A stretch of 64,000 bases of DNA. Source: Podocnemis expansa (lineage: Eukaryota > Chordata > Testudines > Podocnemididae). Below, one piece after another: positions 11,691-24,298 of this stretch. Both the position numbers and the translations under genes were made by a program. The notes under the pieces were generated by a model. It did not search any database. It saw only the letters and a program-made list of their open reading frames with translations, and had not been told where the DNA came from. How positions within the stretch are numbered: the stretch's first letter is position 1; every line of letters starts with the position of its first letter. The stretch is taken from the NCBI GenBank assembly GCA_007922195.1, contig ML682013.1, forward strand, positions 20,234,849 through 20,298,848, given 5' to 3'.

Positions 11691-13046
11691 GCAGATGATA
11701 GCAAAATGTGGTGGTCTGCTTGGAAGTGGCTGGTTGGACTCAGAGTTGTTTTGGCAGCAACAGGAGCTGGGTTGAACATGTAGGGGTTCCTTTCAACAGT
11801 ACAGCCAGTTCAAGCCCTCACCCAGGCACCTGGGAAATTATACTGCACCTCCAAAAGGCGATTTTGCCCTGTCAAAAGCAAAGTGTGTGAGTTTAGAAAG
11901 AAAACCACTCTTAAAAGGAAGGAAGTAATTGGGGAAAACAGCACAAGCAGGATTTATACGTTAAAAAATAACTTATGAACAAAACCCACACCACAGAGGA
12001 CATCAGACAATGTCCTTTGCCTCTCTTGTCTTTCTCCTCCATGCTCTCCTCCCAGTACTTGTCCTTAGTCAATGATGACCCAAAATTCAGGGGTGTATCT
12101 GAGCAAATTCACCTGTCATTGCTGGAGTAAGGGGAAGAAGTCATCCTACTTACCCTGCTGGCAGTCACTGCCACACCACTCTCCACTCTGTCAGTCACCC
12201 TGCTGGCCGTTCTGCCAGTCACCAGCTAGCTACCCTGCCAGGTGCCTTTCGCCAGCCATTGTGCTGCACATTAGTGATTGCCATATCTTAAAGGGTGAAC
12301 CTCAGTTCAGAAGCTGGGCAGGCGCATGGTCCCATGTACATGATTTCAGCGGGATCCATATACTGATTTCAGCCAGGATCCATAGACTGAAAATATTTCT
12401 CCTGGAACACACAATTTCTGTGATGTCTACCAAAGCAATATCCTCATTTAATACTAGGCATTCAAATTCACCCAGCTTAGCACTGAGGCTTCTAGCACTT
12501 GTATATAAGCACTTATAAAATGATCAATATGTTCTTGTCTGCCTTGATGTGATGTAACTGAATGGGACTCTTTCCACTTGACTCTTTTCTTCAATCCCTG
12601 CACATACTTTTTCAGCTTCTCTCCTCTCCTCTCTAGAATCCAGAGAATTTCCTTTAATAAAATTATCCTTTATATCATCATTAAGTTATGCTGTGAATTA
12701 CACAGCTGTAGTAAGTAAAAGACAATCACTTCTATCTCAGATCTTCAGTGGAGACAACTTTAAATATTTTTGTTAAGTTCTGGGGTGCAACTCAGACCAG
12801 TAAGGGTTGTCATCACCTGCCCTGTAACTCTGGAATCCTTAACTGCTCACAGCCTGGGCCCCACCAGATGAGTATGTGGTATCTTGTGTGCTGTGAAGCA
12901 CTGGTTCAGCTCTCTGACCTCTTCAGCGTGCCTACAGGTAACAGACCCCCCACACACACACCTGTCACTCCTTAGATACTATCTGTAGGAGTGGCCCCAG
13001 AACACCTCCAGGTCTGACTTTCCTCAAAATCTTCCTGGTACACTTA
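11691..13046. other. unassigned DNA
   Basis: A frame of 148 codons (12072-12518) has no recognisable domain and overlaps a low-complexity tract rich in ctggcagtcac at 12160-12260. A short (CA)n lies at 12950-12962. I make no gene call. Confidence 0.4.
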
Positions 13047-13240
13047 GGCTATGTTCACACACAGAGGGCTTGTTTTGAAACAAGCTGTTTCGAAATAACT
13101 CTTTATTTCGAAACACCTTATTTCGAAAGACAAAAACAGTGTCTTCGAAATAAGGGTGCGAAATAGCATGTCCACAATGTGGACATGCTATTTCGCTTGG
13201 GGAGGGGACTGCAGGCACCCGCGGGGTGAAGCCCTTGTAA
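13047..13240. mobile_element. MITE, TTTCGAAA family, left part
   Basis: It starts ggctatgttcacacacag and continues with TTTCGAAA words and the palindrome tccacaatgtgga in tagcatgtcc...ggacatgcta. The layout matches the left half of the element at 62687-63447, including the switch to GC-rich DNA after the central palindrome. The right end is missing. Confidence 0.75.
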
Positions 13241-14789
13241 CCCAGAATTTGACATTCCTATGTACCCCAGAACTTGACAAACCTGCAGTAAGCCATCTTG
13301 TGTGTTCAGCCACTGCTAGCTGAAAACCAAATATTACATAGCTAGAACTTATTTTTAGGATACTAAGAAGGCAAAGTCAAATAGCTGCATTTTGGCAATT
13401 TTTTAAAAGCAAAATAAGAATGTTTAGACAGTTGATCTTGATTTTAGGTTCCACTAATATACAAGATTTGGTATAAGTAGAAAGCCTTGAATAAAAAAAA
13501 AGCAATAATTTGTTGCTGAAACTAAAAAAAATTGGTCGCTCATAAGGGGTTACTATGGTGGCCCACTTGAAGACACTATAAACTATGTGCTTTTTTTAAA
13601 GTTAGCTGTAAACAAATTAGGCATAAAAATATACTTTAAAGTCAAGGAAGTGTTCCTGGGCAAGGAGCTGATACCCCAAACTCTCCAGTGGAAGAGCAAC
13701 TGACTGTTGATGACCTGTTGACATTTAGTCAAAACTGTTTAAGACTTTGATAATTATATCTTAATGCTGCAAACATATTACTATAATATAATTGGGTACA
13801 TATGTGATTAAAACTCAATAAAAATAGTTTTAGGAAAAAGGACTCGAATTTGTATCTATCATATATCTAAGACAAAAGCTGCATCCCCATTAATTTGTTA
13901 CTGTCACTACCTGGAGAAAAACAATTAAGTTCGCACTGCTTTGGGTTCTGAAATCCTGGATAATACCCCCACATTTTATAGTCCAGTAAATCCTTGAAAA
14001 GCATATCTCTCAATGTTCACTGACCCTGCTGAAAGAGAGGAAAGCTTCGTGGGGTGCCATCTCCATCCCCTGTTGAGACTATTAAATGATTATCTTTCTC
14101 CACCTGCTCTCGTAATTGCTGTGTTTACCTTGCATGGAGATATGTCTTCATAGTCTCTGTCTGATGATCAGGATAGTCAGACAAGCAAATAAAGGGTCCT
14201 TTATGAGCTGGACATGCTGACTCTAAAACCATCTTATGAGTGTTGATGATTCTGTTTACTGCATATGTACATTTCAATCCCATTGTCACTGGTCAACCTG
14301 GCTTCACTGGAATTCAAGATCTGGGCAAACCTGTTTTCTTCTTCATTCAAAGACAGATGTTAAAACATAATGTCGGAGAACATCCATAATTCCAGATAAA
14401 GTATAAATATACACATTTCACTGTTATATTAATCACTAATATGTCATTATCTTTTCAATCATATCTTATGTGACATTTTTTAGCTACAGACAATGACATC
14501 AAACCAGTTGACAATCTGTTCGATCCGCTTACCCTCTGGCCTTGGGATGTTATTAGGGTCATAGTTTTGTCAGAACTTAAACCCAGAAATCTCATTTAAA
14601 AGATATAGAAATTATGGCCATCAAACATATGAGAAGAAAACGTTAACAGAGTTTCATGTATCCTATGGTCCTCTTAAACCCTTTTGGCAGTATAAAGGGG
14701 CTTTAATGTGGAAGCAAATTATAGTTATGCCGATGGGCACCCCTGCTGTCGGGCCTGCAGGGGGCAGGCCCTCCATTGCTCTGGCACTG
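13241..14789. other. unassigned AT-rich DNA
   Basis: No gene or repeat family recognised. Confidence 0.4.
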
Positions 14790-15080
14790 CCCTGGATCCA
14801 GCTCCAGCCACCTGCTGCTTGCTGGCAGTGGCAGGGGCCGGATCCATCTCCGGGCTGCTTGCTAGCAGTGGCAGGAGCCAAAGCTGACTCCAGGCCATCT
14901 GCTGCTTGCTGGCAGTGACAGGAGCCAGAGCCAGCTCAGGGCCACTTGCCAGCAGTCACAGGGGCCAAATCCAGCTCCGGACTGCTTGCTCGCAGCAGCT
15001 AGAGCTGGATCAGGCCCACCCAGGCCACCTGTCACTTGCTGGCAGCAGTTGAGGCCTGATTGGGTACCAGAGCCGGATCA
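14790..15080. repeat. GC-rich minisatellite, about six units
   Basis: The motif CTGCTTGCTGGCAGTG or a close variant recurs at 14815, 14855, 14902, 14943, 14982 and 15033. Spacing is 39-51 bases, with gccagatccagctcc-like text between. The open frames on both strands here (for example repeated ACWQW) are translations of the tandem units. Confidence 0.8.
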
Positions 15081-15090
15081 GTCCCCTGGA

Positions 15091-15886
15091 CCAGATCAGG
15101 CCCTGAGGCAGGCCAGGGGGCTGGGCCCAGATGCTTTTTTGGTGCCAGCAACACTCCTATGCCTCATTTTAGGCTCTGCTACACTGACAGAGCAATGTAA
15201 ATATAATGCAATGTTAACATAAATGAGAATTAGACCCAAAAGGTTTTTATTGTGAAATTAAAATCTATTGTATGAGGTGAAAATGATTATTCATAGTGGG
15301 TCATTTCGATATAATAAAACCTAGCATTATATTGAAATGACAGTTAAATCAGAATTGTTATTTCAAAATAAAACAGTGTGGATGTGTTACTTTGATTTTA
15401 CACTTTTTGCCCTTCTCCTTCCAAGGGTGCTTTCCTTCTTCTACATACTGGGTGGGAGCACTGCCCTTTCAAGGGGTCATGTTGCCATACCTCCCATGAT
15501 GCCCCTCTCCTACATCAAACTAGCAAGTCCTGTCCATAGACATGCTAGTTTGATTTGGTCTTCTAGTGGGAAGCATTTTTAGAAGCTCCAGTGACTTTTC
15601 ATATTTCTGTAACAGTGAATTTGTGTCTGCCAAAGAATATTGCTATTTCACTGTTACTTCCCACCTATTGGTTACTTTCATCTTCTGGCATACAACCAAA
15701 CTTTTTGTTTATGACAGAGGTCTATGCTTATGGTCCGCAAAGAGCTGATGGGTCACATGATGCTCGTTCTCCTCTTTGTAGTAAGTTGTTCATTATATTA
15801 CAACATATAGCTACTAAAATACTTTGTTTATATTACTCTGTTATATAAGCAGTTAATTTACTTGCCTCAGGAGCTTCAGACAGTTG
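15091..15886. other. unassigned DNA
   Basis: It contains the hairpin at 15300-15341 and a short inverted repeat gtaacagtgaa/ttcactgttac at about 15611-15655. No gene recognised. Confidence 0.4.
15300..15341. repeat. short inverted repeat (hairpin)
   Basis: gtcatttcgatataat pairs with attatattgaaatgac at 15 of 16 positions around a 10-base loop. It may be part of an old MITE. Confidence 0.7.
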
Positions 15887-15953
15887 TGGATGTGAGATTG
15901 GACTAGATGATCTCATGAGGTCCCTTCCAACCCTATGATCCTATTCTATTCTG
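15887..15953 (+). mobile_element. CR1 LINE, 3' end only
   Basis: The text ggactagatgatctcatgag, tcccttccaaccctatgatc and an ATTCT-type tail match the 3' end of the CR1 copies ending at 18670 and 45222. All coding sequence has been lost by 5' truncation. Confidence 0.9.
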
Positions 15954-16611
15954 TTCTTAAAAGCAGTCTACGAGCAATCTCTTAAGTGTAAAATCTTTTC
16001 CTACAAACAGAAGTTGGTCCATTAAAGATTATCTTCCCCCTTGTCACTCTAAGGTTTCCATTTGACAGTCCTAGCACTGTGTAGGAAATGCTTGCCAACC
16101 CCATAGCTCAAAAGGGGGAAGACTCAACCCCCCAAAAGTAATAAATTGCAAAACTGACACTGCAAAAATCCTAAAAGGCTTATTTTAAAAATATATAATT
16201 GTGCCACACAGAACTGAAACTCATCAACTCAATTTCCTATCTCTGTTTTAGAACCTCATTCAGAGTTGATGTATAGGCGTAGCTAGAACATAGGCATAGG
16301 TAGAACCTTTTTTTAGAAATGGCTGTTCACACAAGCATTGCCCAGGATTAGCCATGTGACTCTTGGAATGTTAGCATTAGGTAACACAATGACACTTAAT
16401 GGATGCCACAGCACAGGAATTAACTGATTTTTAAATAACACATTTAGGTAGAGTTTCTGTACCACACTGTCTTCATGGGCAAAGTGGGAACTTAGGTGTT
16501 CCACAAAACTTTTATTTCAGGTGTTTTCCAAAGCAGTTGCAAGTAACAAAACAGAGATGCATATAATGCCTTCTTTTGAGTCATGTTGTGTGTCACAAAA
16601 ATGTTAGGTTA
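15954..16611. other. unassigned DNA
   Basis: No gene or repeat family recognised. Confidence 0.4.
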
Positions 16612-18583
16612 CCCCCCCCCCCCCCCCAAAAAAAAAAAAAACTCATTTGCCATTCCAGTTAGGAGAAAGAACAAACATGTGAGGCAGCCAGAATGGCTTA
16701 GCAGAGAACTCTGCTCTGAGCTTAAACATAAAAAGGAAGCTTACAGGAAGTGGAAGCTTGGTCAGACGACCAAGGAGGCATATCAAGATATTGCTAGGGA
16801 CTGCAGGGATAAAATCAGAAAGGCCAAAGGACAAATGGAGCTGCGGCTAGCGAGGGATGTAAAAGATAACAGGAAGGGGTTCTACAAGTATGTTAATAAC
16901 AAGAAGAGGATCAGGGATGGTGTAGGTCCCTTGCTGAATGGGGCAGGCATCCTCGTGACAGAGGATGAAGAAAAAGCTGAAGTGCTCAATGCTTTTTTTG
17001 CTTCAGTTTTCACAGGTAGGGTCAGCTCCCAGCCTACTACCATGGGTATGGCAGATGGGAGAGAAGAAGAGAGGCCCTTGGTGACGGAAGGTCAGGTTAG
17101 GGACTGCTTAAAGAAGCTGGATGTGCACAAGTCCATGGGGCCGGACGAACTGCATCCAAGGGTGCTGAGGGAATTGGCCGATGAGATAGCAGCACCGCTG
17201 GCTGTTATTTTTCAAAACTCATGGAGAACAGGGGAGGTGCCAGAGGATTGGAAAAAAGCAAATGTAGTGCCTATTTTCAAGAAAGGGAAAAAGGAGGCTC
17301 TGGGGAATTATAGACCAGTCAGCCTCAACTCAATCTCTGGCAAAGTTATGGAGCAGATTCTTAAAGAATCCATCCTCAAACACTTAGAAGAAAATAAAGT
17401 GATCAGGAACAGTCAGCGTGGATTTACCACGGGTAAATCATGTCTGACCAATCTCATTTCCTTCTATGAGCAGATGACTGGTTTTCTGGATGCAGGAAGA
17501 ACCGTTGATGTGATATACCTTGATTTTAGTAAGGCTTTTGATACAGGTTCCCACAGCATTCTCATTGGCAAATTAAGGAAGTATGGGTTGGATAGGTGGA
17601 CTATAAGGTGCATAGAAAACTGGCTAGATCAACGGTTTCAGCATGTAGGAATCAATGGTTCCATGTCTAGCTGGCAACTAGTCACGAGTGGTGTGCCCCA
17701 GGAGTTGGTCCTGGGGCCGGTTCTGTTCAACATTTTCATCAATGATCTGGATGATGGAACAGACTGCACTCTCAGTAAGTTTGCGGATGACACCAAGCTG
17801 GGGGGAACAGTAGACACTTTGGAGGGCAAGGATGGGATTCAGGGTGACCTAGATAAATTGGAACAATGGGCCAATAAAAATCTTATGAAGTTCAATAAGA
17901 ACAAGTGTAAAATCCTGCATGTGGGACGGAAAAACCCCATACACTGCTACAGGCTGGGAAACATTCAGCTAAGTAGCAGCACTATAGAAAAGGACCTGGG
18001 GGTCATGGTGGATGGGAAGCTGGCTATGAGTCAGCAGTGTGCTCTTGCTGCCAAAAAGGCCAATGGCATACTGGGCTGCATCAAAAGAAGTATTACCAGC
18101 AGATCAAGGGATGTGATCATTCCCCTATATTCTGCACTGGTGAGGCCACATCTAGAATACTGTGTTCAGTTTTGGGCTCCCCACTACAAAAAGGACAGGG
18201 ACATGCTAGAGAGAGTTCAGAGGAGGGCAACCAAAATGATTAAAAGGCTGGAGCACAAGCCCTGTGAGGATAGACTGAAAGCATTAGGCTTATTTAGTCT
18301 GCAGAAGAGAAGATTGAGGGGAGATTTGATAGCAACCTTCAACTACTTGAAGGGATGCTCTAAGGAAGATGGAGCTCGACTGTTCTCAGTGGTAACAGAG
18401 GACAGAACAAGGAGCAATGGTCTCAAGTTGCAGTTAGGGAGGTCGAGGCTGGATATTAGAAAAAACTTTTTTACTAGGCGAGTGATAAAGCATTGGAATG
18501 AGCTGCCAAGGGAGGTGGTGGAGTCTCCATCTTTGGAGGTGTTTAAGGCCCGGCTGGACAAAACCATGACTGGGATGGTTTAG
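16583..18583 (+). CDS. CR1 LINE ORF2 fragment: reverse transcriptase
   Basis: This is the 3' part of the CR1 pol protein, which copies the element RNA at a nicked target. The frame is open for 666 codons. The first ~20 residues, including the ATG and [11 protein letters not shown], come from flanking DNA and homopolymers, so the ATG is not the element's own start. Real similarity starts near residue 21 (SFAIPVRRK). Visible RT landmarks are NYRPVSLNS (about residue 247), [10 protein letters not shown] (about 312), [15 protein letters not shown] (about 370) and the catalytic FADD at residues 400-403. The usual QGSVLGP motif reads QELVLGP, so activity is doubtful. The C-terminal DRTRSNG...[12 protein letters not shown] block is complete. 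The EN domain normally found upstream is missing. The open frame suggests a young insertion. It is a transposon gene, not a host gene. Confidence 0.9.
   Translation: MLCVTKMLGYPPPPPKKKKNSFAIPVRRKNKHVRQPEWLSRELCSELKHKKEAYRKWKLGQTTKEAYQDIARDCRDKIRKAKGQMELRLARDVKDNRKGFYKYVNNKKRIRDGVGPLLNGAGILVTEDEEKAEVLNAFFASVFTGRVSSQPTTMGMADGREEERPLVTEGQVRDCLKKLDVHKSMGPDELHPRVLRELADEIAAPLAVIFQNSWRTGEVPEDWKKANVVPIFKKGKKEALGNYRPVSLNSISGKVMEQILKESILKHLEENKVIRNSQRGFTTGKSCLTNLISFYEQMTGFLDAGRTVDVIYLDFSKAFDTGSHSILIGKLRKYGLDRWTIRCIENWLDQRFQHVGINGSMSSWQLVTSGVPQELVLGPVLFNIFINDLDDGTDCTLSKFADDTKLGGTVDTLEGKDGIQGDLDKLEQWANKNLMKFNKNKCKILHVGRKNPIHCYRLGNIQLSSSTIEKDLGVMVDGKLAMSQQCALAAKKANGILGCIKRSITSRSRDVIIPLYSALVRPHLEYCVQFWAPHYKKDRDMLERVQRRATKMIKRLEHKPCEDRLKALGLFSLQKRRLRGDLIATFNYLKGCSKEDGARLFSVVTEDRTRSNGLKLQLGRSRLDIRKNFFTRRVIKHWNELPREVVESPSLEVFKARLDKTMTGMV
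16612..16641. repeat. poly-C then poly-A run at a CR1 junction
   Basis: Sixteen C are followed by about fourteen A immediately upstream of readable CR1 coding sequence. The length should be treated with caution because homopolymers are prone to assembly error. Confidence 0.85.
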
Positions 18584-18670
18584 TGGGAGTGGTCCTACCT
18601 CTGGCAGGGGGTTGGACTAGATGACCTATGAGGTCCCTTCCAACCCTAGGATTCTATGATTCTATGTTTC
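16642..18670 (+). mobile_element. CR1 LINE, 5'-truncated, nearly intact
   Basis: It spans from the homopolymer junction through the reverse transcriptase frame, a short 3' UTR (ggcagggggttggactagat, tcccttccaaccctaggatt) and a tail of ATTCTATG-type octamers ending near 18670. This is the standard CR1 3' structure, with no poly-A tail. The upstream endonuclease and ORF1 are absent. Confidence 0.93.
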
Positions 18671-21183
18671 TATGATTTTGCAACCAGGTTTCTGCTAAAA
18701 GTTTATGACATATGAATTGTTGGTTACAACTAGAGCTGGTCAGAAAATAGAAATAGTTTTGACATAAATGTTATGCCCCTTTCTCCCATTGAAAAACTCT
18801 TTAAAAATTAACCAGATCTAATTACAACATATTATCAGTGCTGGACACTGTCCATAAGAGGAGACATAGGCAGCTCTGGTCAGAAGTCCTGTAGCAGTAA
18901 TACAAAACTACTTGTGTGACATTCTCTATTTTTAATATCATTGACATACAGGTAAAGGATACTGAAATGCTCCCTCCAAAGTGTAAAAATCTTTTTTTAT
19001 TCTGTTATGGAATTTAACATGAGTTAAATGCATAATTTCTGTTCATGATCAAACAGTATATTTATGAACATACATATGCTTTCATAATGGGGGGGGGAAC
19101 CTTCTTTTAATCACCACAATCTAAATTCATGATATGGGGAATTTAAATAGATCTAAAACTAAAAGCATCCATGTTCTTTTTTTCCCCCTTAATTAATTTC
19201 AGGCTAATTACTCAACTATTTCATCAATGTCATTTTGTTTAGGCATGATTAATTTAGAGCCTGCCTTGTGACTTCACATTTTATTGGGAAAGCAACTTTG
19301 CACAGCCAGAAACATTTTGATTTAAAACATGCTAGAATTATTTAGCTCAGCTTTAAGAAGAATTGTTGAACGTAAGTCCGACCTCTGAACAGAATGTGCA
19401 ACAACCCAACATGGGGGGGAACTGGATGGTGAGAACACTTCCTTGTTTATAGCAATTAACAAGATGGAGTAAAAAAGTAAAAGAACATTTTGATGAAGAA
19501 AATATCAAGTTATTTTTTCCAGGAAACATAATCTATATAGCCTAAGGTTTTTAAAATAATAATAATGAACCTATATAAAAGTTCTGAGGATATACTGACT
19601 CCAGTTACAACTTCTGGATGCTCAGCATTCTTGGCACTCAGGTCAATTGCTACATGGATGTAGGTGCCTAATTTTAGACACACACATTTTTTAAAAAATT
19701 CTTGTTCATATTATGTTTGAGGGGTTAAGCCATTTTGGCAAAACTGCCATTGACTTCAGTGTTAAGCCTTAGTGTACAAGTATTAGACTCAAAATAATGT
19801 AATATAGCTGACATAAGTTAAGTTATAGTAGATGTGTTTTGAATATTTTACCCTTTTTTTGAATATTCTTGACTTCCTCAGAGTGGCCATTAGCTGATCT
19901 TTTGCAGATTTATTTTAAAAACAGATTATTATGAATTTGTTCTTAAATTCTTTAATATCTTTACCCTCTCATACTGCTATCCAAGGAATATAGATCAGAT
20001 ATGTAGAAAACACAGTTAAATTACTAAATTATTCTGGTAGAATAACAAATAAAGACTGAAGTATGAGGCCTAAGGATGGTGCCTCAGGCACATCAGTTTC
20101 TGAACTCATAGGCACAGCTGCTGAAAGTGCTATATATGTCCTTTCCCTGTAAATTGCTATTATTCTGTTGTTGTCCTCTTCAGTACAGCTGTAGGTCTTC
20201 TGCATCCTACTCCTAGCTCCTACTGTCTACACAGAATGTGTTTATGTTGCTGCTATTTCTGTTGCGATCACAGGAATTTTCTACTTTTAATTGTTTCAAC
20301 TTTGAGGTCCAAGTATCTGAGGAAAGCTCTGTCTTTTTTGTGAAAACCTCTCTTTAGATATCAATGGCTGTTTATGAAATATCTACACTGTTTTTCCCTT
20401 TTCTACTTTAATGGGACAATCCATAGGCTTAAAGTTACGCATATACTTATGTGCTTTACTGAATTAAAGCAATGGTTAAAACCAAATAGGAAAGACCGTG
20501 AACAAAAGTATCCCTATTGCTTATTGAACACCATTAGGGGAGCTCTATTATTCATGCCAGTACCTTGCAATTTCTCTGGATATAGTACCATGCATTTTCC
20601 CCAGATGATTAGTGTTTTCTTATTTTCTGTCAATGTTTTTGGTAGCTTCCTCTCTCTGTAACTCCCTCTAGGAGCTCCCTCTCAGACAGATCTGCAGGTG
20701 GTATAAATTGTCATAGCTCCATTTGGAACTGCATATTTGCATATTTTCCTGTGTTTTCAATTCTTTTCCATCACCTTCCATTTTAATGTCATCTGCAAGC
20801 TTCCTGAACCAATTTACTCCCACTTCTACATAGACAGATAAAATGGGATCCCAAGTCAATCCCTCCATTTTCAGCTAAACTTCTCAACATATTACTCTTT
20901 TTTATTCTCATTCTCATCTATCAAACATAAAGAAATGTCTGATTTGAGCAAATATTTGGATTTGAGAAAAAATACACTTCATGTATAATGGAAGATTAAT
21001 GCTAAAATCTGTTCATAGTTATGCAAACTCTAGTCATTTACTCACTGTATTAAGAGATAGAGCTGCTATTTCTGATATTTATACTCAAGTCAGTTACTAT
21101 TATTCTCACTATAGTTCTTTGGAATATGACAGTCTGTTCAGTGCACGAGATCAGAATAATAGAGAAGTGATACAAAAAAATAA
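18671..21183. other. unassigned AT-rich DNA
   Basis: About 2.5 kb with no recognised transposon or gene. Open frames such as 20374-20661 and 20981-21256 have no recognisable domain; the second runs into the PLE at 21184. Confidence 0.4.
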
Positions 21184-21820
21184 CTTCCAAAGGGGCAGCT
21201 ATGTTAGTCCGTATATAGCAAAAACAACAAAAGGCCTGTGGCAGCTTGAAGACTAACAAATTTCTTCAAGCATAAGCTTTTGTGAGCTTTAATCCACGTT
21301 GTCAATTGCATAAACATGCTACTGATGAGGTGGGTTGCAGCAGGGGTGTCGCTAGTGCTGGACACACAGGGCTCATGCCCCGAGTCTCAGCGCCAGTGCC
21401 CCAGGTCTCCAGGCCCAACATGGCCTCCCTCTGGGGCCCAGGGATCCGGGGCTTGGCTGCTGCCAGCCCACCCAGGGCCACCCCTTGCGGGGGTGGGGCC
21501 CAGGGCCAATCGGCCTATGTGGGCCTCCCCCCCAGCCAGTCAGTCCCAGAGGTGGGATGGGGCAGGCCGGGGGGGCTTGTGTGTGGCCGGGGCCCTGCAG
21601 AGCTCCACCTACATGCCTGCCCAACCCTGCCCTGTGGGCTGGAACACCACTGCAGAGCCCAGCAAACAGTGAAGCCTGGGGTGATAGTCCCACCCCCGGG
21701 GACAGCCCTGGCCCTACCCCTGGTTCCGCCCTGAACCTATTTTGGGGGCAGCAATGCCCCTGGGTTGCAACCCATGAAAGTTTATGCTCAAAGAAATTTT
21801 GTTAGTCTTTAAGAGGCAAA
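21184..21820. mobile_element. PLE tail pair, split by a hAT element
   Basis: A minus-strand tail (ttccaaaggggcagctatgt ... cataagctttt, 21184-21290) faces a plus-strand tail. The plus tail starts near 21320 with actgatgaggtgggttgcag and resumes at 21763 with ggttgcaacccatgaaag, then tttatgctcaaagaaatttt and ttagtctttaag. The variant words (ataagctttt, tatgctcaaa) define a PLE subfamily different from most other copies. The hAT sits in the loop of the ribozyme-like stem. Confidence 0.85.
21341..21762. mobile_element. GC-rich non-autonomous hAT, 8-bp duplication
   Basis: It begins caggggtgtcgctagtgctg and ends agcaatgcccctg, in the inverse sense. The flanks ggttgcag (21333-21340) and ggttgcaa (21763-21770) match at 7 of 8 bases, and removing the element plus one flank gives an uninterrupted PLE tail. 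The overlapping frames of 106-150 codons on both strands follow from the high GC content and contain no domain. Confidence 0.88.
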
Positions 21821-24298
21821 AAAATGAATATTTTACTATCTCTTTGCCATATGAGTTCCACAAAAAAAAAAAAAACACCCCACCATACACCAGATAGCCA
21901 TCTTCTGTCTTTAACTACTCCCTCTAGACTGTTCCACAATCTGGAGATATACTACACACTATTATCACAGACGAAATACCTTCAGCTAGGCAAATCTGGA
22001 TGGGAACTGAAAGAAAAGAGTTCCATAAATATGGAAATAAAAGTGTGATACTGGGAGGCTTGATATCAACTCACACCAAGGCCCAGGCCTCACTGAACAC
22101 TGACAAATACATAGCTGGAAACAAGTCTGGTGTACCTGGGTGTTAGTATAGCTTAAAATAGATACTAAACTATAGGAATGCATTTAGAATTTATGACATG
22201 CTTGTCAGATGCTGTAGGTATTAATCCCACTTACAGTATCGGCGTCCTGTGCTAGAACAGAATGTTTTACAGTCTTAGCAAACATTTAATCTCCCACAGT
22301 CAAGAGAAAAACATTACTAGGTTTAAAATGCTAGTTTAACATGAGCAGTGTTATCTTCTCCCCTGCAAAAGAAAGCCTACAGACTTCAGACATGCCATCA
22401 ACTGCCTTCTGTACAGTCCTGAAGAGAGTACATGCCCAAGCCCACAGCCCATCACAGCTTGAATGCTGGGAAAAGGAAATAAAGATGCTCATTAAGGAGA
22501 AATTGGTCTCTTTATGCTGGCTGAACTCTGAGGGGCACTGTTTCCTAAACATAAGCAAAAGTTCCCCAAACTGCTTTGCTTAGCCCTAAAGGACATAAAA
22601 GCTGGATTATAGAAGTTTCTGTTACATTTTGAACTTAAGATTGTACCTCCATTATGTGTGCTTGTTTATATGCTTTATCATTTCTTTTCCCCAGTTAATA
22701 AACCTTTAGTTGGTTTGTTACAGGACTGTTTACATGTGTAGCCTTTGAACTGAGGTCCAAGTACAACTGACCTGGCATAAGTGACTGGTCTGTGGTACTG
22801 GGATAACCTGAATATCGTTGTGATTTTTGGTATAAAGGACCATCTACCACAGAGTTAGGCCTACAGTGCCTGAGAAATTCACACTTTTTACTTGGGTTGG
22901 TAAAATCTAAGTACAGAATACAACTAGTTTGGAGTTAGTTCCTGTTTCTTTCAGTCTAGCCTGAATTTGGCACCCATAGTTCGGAACCACTGGACAGAGT
23001 GACAAAAATGGAACACATGAGCTGAGGGAAAACACTACCATTAACCTTGTACCTTGAAGTTGAAGCATACGTGTTTGTTCTAAATGTCTAACAAGATAAC
23101 ACAAAAACATTTCCAAGATCTGGAACCCAACAATTTTAACCTGTTTCTACCCCTGAATCCATTTTAGCTAATATGCCTCAAAAAAACATGCAGTAAAGGT
23201 AAGCATATTTTGTGGAAAAAGCATATTGTATAAAACATCTTTTTCTACTGACCTATCATGAATGGGAAAAAATCTTCTATGCTGGACTTCATCATCTGAG
23301 TTCCATTTTGCTTTATGAAACTAGTTCACTATTGCTCTTGTACTATATACTAGGGGGATTGTCTTTACCCTAACATTTTGTTAAGCACATTTTTCTCAAT
23401 ATGTATTCCTACCAGATTTCAAAGGCACCCACAGTGAAACAGCCTCTAGTATTCCTGGACACTATTTTCTGTCCCACTGTTCAAGTATTATAGTCTCAAA
23501 CAGATATAATTGCTGTAGCTCCAATCAGCTATAAAGAAGTATGAGTCGCCAATGTGGTATTTCTTTACACATTTTTTTCAGCTATTCTTCCTTAAGGAAA
23601 TTACTAATTCATTGAATAAATACAATGCTAAGTAGCTTCTTGCATGTTCTCCATGGGGGAATCACTCAAAAAACAAGACTCTTTTACTTCTAGACAGAGC
23701 AAAAAGAAATAAATCTCATTAATCATGTCCTGCAGAATGTCACAACTATAAATGCTATGAAGAGTTGCCACAGTGGCAGTAAAATATTCAGATTTTCAGA
23801 AAGCCAATTACAAGCTACAGTAAATCACTTAAAAGTGTTATTGAGGACATTCAGAGAGCAGTGAGAAATTCTTCTTGTACACATAATTACCTGAGGCAAT
23901 CATTCCTTTTAGTGATCAATGGGATGAAAATAATACCTCTGGTGGTAAATGCTCATATGTACAGAGCCAGTTTCTTAACAGAACTCTCATCCCCTTCGCA
24001 CCCTTGACTTCAATGGGCTATGAAGTTCCCATCAAGTCAGGAAAAATCAGATTCTCTATAGCTGGAGACTCAAAAATAGAGACATTCAAAATCAGAGATC
24101 ACTTGAAAATCTGGTCCATAAGCTTTTGAAAGTGGAAGGATGGCCTCAAGCTGCAGCCTTAGGCACCTGTGCTACCTTTCAGTCTCTCTCTGCTTTATTT
24201 TGTATTTTCTCTCCCGAGGCAGCAATTCAGTGTTCCAGGAGAACAGAATTTTATCTAACCTGAAGATAGGACTTAAAATTTTCTAGGGATTTTTCTTT
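21821..24298. other. unassigned DNA
   Basis: There is a poly-A run at 21860-21873. The stretch 22330-22870, with AATAAA at about 22697 followed by a GT-rich segment, may be retroelement-derived, but I cannot show ends or coding sequence. No gene recognised. Confidence 0.4.

Noticed and set aside
12072..12518. A 148-codon frame as a gene
   Set aside because: It has no domain, partly overlaps low-complexity DNA and has no supporting neighbour or splice evidence.
16583..18583. The longest frame as a host gene
   Set aside because: Its RT motifs, CR1 3' UTR and octamer tail show that it is a LINE fragment.
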